A stretch of DNA of 64,000 bases from Dasypus novemcinctus (taxonomy: Eukaryota; Chordata; Mammalia; Cingulata; Dasypodidae). The notes under the pieces are model-generated. The model was given only the letters and a program-made list of their open reading frames with translations, was not told the DNA's origin and searched no databases. Shown one piece after another: positions 60,401-64,000 of this stretch; position 1 is the stretch's first letter, and the number at the start of each line of letters is the position of its first letter. The stretch covers positions 63,627,087-63,691,086 of the forward strand of contig NC_080678.1 of the NCBI RefSeq assembly GCF_030445035.2. Direction: 5' to 3'. The position numbers and the translations under genes were made by a program.

Positions 60401-61357
60401 TGAAAAAATTAAGTGTTGTATGTTAGACTGCTTAAATAAACTTAGCAAAAATGAAAATAATGTGCAAGAACTATAGTCCCTTGTTTATAGCAACCTCCCA
60501 AATAAGATATTTTCCCTAATTACATTCTTGCTTACAGTAATTTTTTTTAATTAGTAATTTATTAGCAAAGGTGATTTACAGGAAGTAAAATACACCATGT
60601 TTTGATTTTCAGTTGTAGCTGCTGGTTAATGCCTTCATGACTGTAAAGGTGAAGCAAAATATGATTATGCTCACAAATTATAGAATGGAAAAAAATTTCT
60701 CTTTAAAGTATTTCTCTGTACTTGCTTTCAAGTCAAGACAAAAAAACAGCAGTTTAAGGATGGTGAAAAACTATGGGGCCCACTAAAATAAAATTGTCAT
60801 TAATTTTCCCTATTACAGTCTTAAAGTGCTGTCTTAAGTATGTTATTTTATTACCAAGTTAACATTCTATAGTAAGCTTTCAGCAAATACAGCACTTGAA
60901 AGATTCATTTATAGATTAGTAAGGGTAGTATTTAGATAAACAGAACATCTTATTTTCAATCTAACTTGCAACCTTAAAAAAATAAAAGCAAACATAGGAG
61001 AACATGTAATTTATGAAAACTGGTCAGGCACTTAACTTGGGGAAAGTGACTTTCAGATTTCAAGGTAATCTAAAATTATTTTCAGCAATCACAAAGATAT
61101 TCTAACAAATTCACTTTTATACCACACTGACTGAAGTTATTCAGCTCTTTTAGGAACTGTGGTTTTGTCATCCTATGCCAAAACTCAAACCTAAGTTCAG
61201 CCTCTTAAGATGATAATAAAAAAACATTTTCAAGTCTGAATTTGGTCCCTGTTAAGATACTTCTGTCTTTAGAACACACTTGAGAAAGTTATAAGGAGAT
61301 ATGGGCACAAGAGCCAGAGTTAAGGAACTATCTCTTTCTCCCTAATTTGACATTAAA

Positions 61358-61580
61358 TTTTTTTTCTTTATTTTCTTTTAAATGTTACATTCAAAAAATA
61401 TGAGGTCATCAAATATCAAAATATCAAAAAATATATCCCCACCCCACCCCTCCCACATCAACAACCTCTTCCATCATCGGACACATCCACTGCACCTGGC
61501 GAATACATTCGGGAGCACCACTGCACCACATGGACAGTGGTACACATTGTAGTCCATACTGTCCCCCCATCCACCCAGTG
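61358..61580 (-). mobile_element. Short L1 3' end inserted in the NRAS retrocopy
   Basis: About 220 bp of the young L1 3' terminus, with A-tail seen as the T-run at 61,358-61,365 and the shared 'aatatgaggtc' end. It matches 12,540-12,750. NRAS UTR text resumes on both sides. Confidence 0.85.
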
Positions 61581-63695
61581 ATAGACTTTTTAGAAGTCAA
61601 GCTACCTATCACATGGACACTTAAAAAAAAGACTGGTTGAGGTGATAAGCCTCAGTCCAGCCTCAGGAAAATATCAGAGCAAGGTCCAAAACAAGGAGAA
61701 ACAAAGGAGAGAGGTTCTTTTCACAGGCGATGGCAGTACTGTGAAAGCTCCCAGAAAAGCTCTAAGGAGCACAACTCCCTTGGTTTATTATACTCTGGAT
61801 GCAGTATGCTTCTTCCCCTCTTGTGAATTCATTTCAAGGTAATCTGCAGTTTGCTTAAAAAATCAGGATTCACACTAGAACATGGAGGATCTCAGTAAGT
61901 AGAATAGAAGACCAGAACAGAAATTGGACCTTTTAGAATTATTCTTTTATCAAAAGTTATCCAAGCCTATTATTGATTTTCTATTCCTTTCTCAAACAGC
62001 AGTTTTAATTCAAAGACTACTTATTTTTAACAAACTTAATGACTCTGGTTATCTGGTATACATAGACTAATTAATCAAAATCCTGTTTTAAATCTTTCAT
62101 TGAACATTATGTATAAAGAAAAAAAATTAATTTTAATTTGAGACATCATCATTCTCAAAATATTTAATGAGAAAAATCTACTGGCTTAATTTAGAGTTTT
62201 TATGTGGCTAAACAAATAGTCTAAATACTTTATTCATAAAGTATTCTAGGCTGGCCCTTATTAGTATACCAAGTCATGGTGAAGGATTTGTGCTAACTGG
62301 CCTCTTTCCCTGCAGGGCCAACAGCATGTATCTAGCAAAACTACTAGCTGGAATTACTGGTGCATTGTGCTACTGTGGAAGAATTTCTCTCTGCGATGCT
62401 AAATGGCTCATTCACATTTTGAAACTATGACTCTGGTTCATTAGCACCATACTTAACTCACCTGAAATAATGAATCAAGTATTCATTGATGCAGGTTGAG
62501 GGACACAGGGTGGGATGAGAATATACTTTCAAGTGCTGTATTTGCTGAAAGTCACCAAAATATCATGGTATGCAGTGAAAATTTAGTTTGTCTGTTAATA
62601 TACTGCTTTACAGGTTGAAAATAATTGCTCACAGCTATTAAAACTGCACCCCTATTTTTACAATACCTGAACCCTGCAAATATAGCACTCTCTGGTGTGA
62701 CCTAAATTTGAATAACTGTAAGTTTATCAGTAAGCTAGAAAAAACAATGTACATTTTATAGGTAGTAACCTCCCAAAAAATGTGGAGATTAGGTAAAAAT
62801 TAAATGAAATTATTCATAATTATTCATAGTTGTTTCTAGTTTCAACCTTCGTTTTGGAAAGTCCAAAAACAGGCTTCTGAAAGATCAGCTTAATACATGA
62901 AAGAAATGGCATCTGCTACCATATGGATGACTCTTCCCCTCAAAGGACAGACAGATGATAAATATATCTCAGACATTTATTTTCATAATGGTTTTTGAAA
63001 CATTGACTTTACTGAAGTATCAGGAAGGAAGTCTATTGTAAAGGAAGTTTTCTAGGAAACAGGCACTTGACTGTGAAAATTGGATTTAATTACAAGAAAT
63101 TTGAGAAGACTAGGATAGACTTAGAAATCAGCATTCACTCTTCTATTTGTGAATACAGAGCAGATGTCAGTTTAGGGAATGTAGCTGACAACGTTACAGA
63201 CAAAACTAAACAGCAACATTAACTATATTCTCTGCAAAAGAGTAATTTATGACATTTCTCTAAAAATCAACATAATTCCAAGTTCAACCGTAAAAAGAAA
63301 AAAGTCACCTGCAGTTACTACTTAAGAGCTCAAGACACCGTCTTCAACGGCATTTCAAGTCCATGGTTTGGTTCTTTGTTTCAGAGCATGAATTGCTTTT
63401 CAGATGAAAAACTTGGGGTAGGGTGGGGGAAAGGAGGAACACTCAGGACAGAAAAATACTGAGAAGTAACAAGAGGTACATTTCTTTGGTCAGACAACTG
63501 GGTGAAGAGGTAGTTATTCTGAGAACTTTTCAAATAGAGAAGTTGTACTATCTACTGTGAGGTGGGGAAGTAGCAGGAACTTCTTTGTGAGACTGAAGAA
63601 AGCAACAGGGATACTTCTCCAGGGAAGTCAGAACTAGGCATCAGGGCAGCTTGAAAGTGACTCTTCTCTGATGATAGAACTTTATAAATATCTTG

Positions 63696-64000
63696 TTACA
63701 TCACCACACATGGCAAATACAGCCTTGAGCCCCACTGTCACTACTGTTGAGTTTTTTCATTCAGTACTAATGTATTTCTCTTACCAGTGTGTAAAAGTCA
63801 TCTTCGATACCCTCTCTAGTCTTGGCTGAGGTTTCAATGAATGCAAACCTGTAACTCTTGTCCAGTTCATGGGTTTGTTTTGTGTCAACTGACCTTGTTG
63901 GCAAATCACACTTATTTCCTGCCGGCGCAATAGGTACATCATCTGAATCTTTAAGTCACTTAATCTGCTACTTTGTAGAGGTTATTATTTGCAAATGAGT
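63696..64000 (-). pseudogene. NRAS: NRAS retrocopy, C-terminal coding part
   Basis: The minus strand encodes recognisable NRAS from about residue 88 to the stop (TAA at 63,698-63,696). Visible pieces are [34 protein letters not shown] and MKKLNSSDSGAQGC. Real NRAS, a membrane-anchored small GTPase, has exon borders near codons 97 and 150; here both are crossed without introns. The frame is broken by a 1-bp insertion (in the 'LYREQ' region), a CGA-to-TGA stop soon after, two stops before MKKLN, and a 4-bp deletion before the C-terminal CVVM box. It is a dead copy. KRAS and HRAS fit less well because the UTR is that of NRAS. Confidence 0.9.

Larger units (their letters stand above)
56143..60405 (+). 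mobile_element. Half-L1 type non-autonomous element, copy 2
   Basis: About 4.26 kb on the plus strand: 5' end gtaggaaccagcaagatggt, 5' UTR with repeated units, ORF1 from 57,508, an ORF2 middle fragment (about 58,640-59,230), and a 3' UTR with tandem units. It lacks the endonuclease, RT core and ORF2 C-terminus. Both deletion joins coincide with those of the minus-strand copy at 43,230-47,461. It sits within the NRAS retrocopy, giving a relative age. Flanking A/T-rich repeats (about 10 bp, imperfect) may be its target duplication. It needs enzymes from a complete L1 to move. Confidence 0.87.
55501..64000 (-). pseudogene. NRAS: Processed NRAS pseudogene, interrupted (5' end outside window)
   Basis: On the minus strand the last 100 or so codons of NRAS and then its long 3' UTR run from the window edge down to a short A-tail (T-run at 55,501-55,508). 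The UTR agrees with my memory of human NRAS mRNA along its length, including the final AATAAA-containing 'aaaataaaaactgga' end. The pieces are 64,000-61,581, 61,357-60,410, 56,142-56,036 and 55,804-55,501. The gaps between them are three L1-type insertions. Removing these leaves about 3.5 kb of UTR, close to the length of the real one. No introns interrupt the coding part, so it is a retrocopy made by L1 machinery. The front of the gene lies beyond 64,000. Confidence 0.9.

Noticed and set aside
43230-60405. One segmental duplication with inversion explaining both half-L1 copies
   Set aside because: The flanks differ: one copy is in anonymous DNA with its own target repeats, the other in the NRAS retrocopy.
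63696-64000. Genuine NRAS gene rather than a retrocopy
   Set aside because: Exon borders are crossed without introns, the frame is broken several times, and the UTR ends in an A-tail within the same locus.

Overview
The window is xenarthran mammalian nuclear DNA, most likely from an armadillo (Dasypus). The evidence is several tRNA-derived SINEs of the armadillo DAS-SINE type, L1 elements with their own unusual long 3' ends, and the usual old placental repeats (MIR, L2, MER5A, MaLR LTRs). I found no functional protein-coding gene. The region is a repeat-rich, gene-poor stretch, and almost everything recognisable is a mobile element or a reverse-transcribed copy. The species call is from memory of repeat families; sloth or anteater is not excluded.

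Layout. From 0.4 to 9 kb there are ERV-type LTRs, two SINEs and a shortened gammaretrovirus-like provirus (5,958-8,960, minus strand) with two LTRs, a tRNA-Phe-type primer binding site and gag remnants. From 10.85 to 12.4 kb there is an old L1 fragment. Into or beside it a full-length L1 inserted on the minus strand (12,481-21,215), bounded by a perfect 17-bp target-site duplication. It has a 1.8-kb 5' UTR, an open ORF1, a broken ORF2 lacking the reverse transcriptase core, and a 3' UTR of about 3 kb. From 21 to 43 kb there is older DNA with scattered MIR, L2, MER5A, MaLR and old L1 pieces, one well-bounded dimeric SINE (34,863-35,271) and an L1 3'-UTR fragment (36,505-38,290).

From 43 to 61.6 kb two related L1-derived elements lie in opposite orientation (43,230-47,461 minus; 56,143-60,405 plus). 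Both have a repeated 5' UTR, an ORF1, only a short middle piece of ORF2 and a 3' UTR of tandem units. The ORF2 deletion junctions are the same in both, so this is a non-autonomous 'half-L1' type family rather than two random deletions. Several 5'-truncated copies of the long L1 3' UTR sit between and beside them.

From 55.5 kb to the end of the window runs a processed NRAS pseudogene on the minus strand. It includes the C-terminal half of the coding region (intronless, frameshifted, with stops) and essentially the whole long 3' UTR down to a short A-tail. It is split by three later L1-type insertions. Nothing here works together as a pathway; the biology is a layered record of retrotransposition, readable from nesting and target-site duplications.
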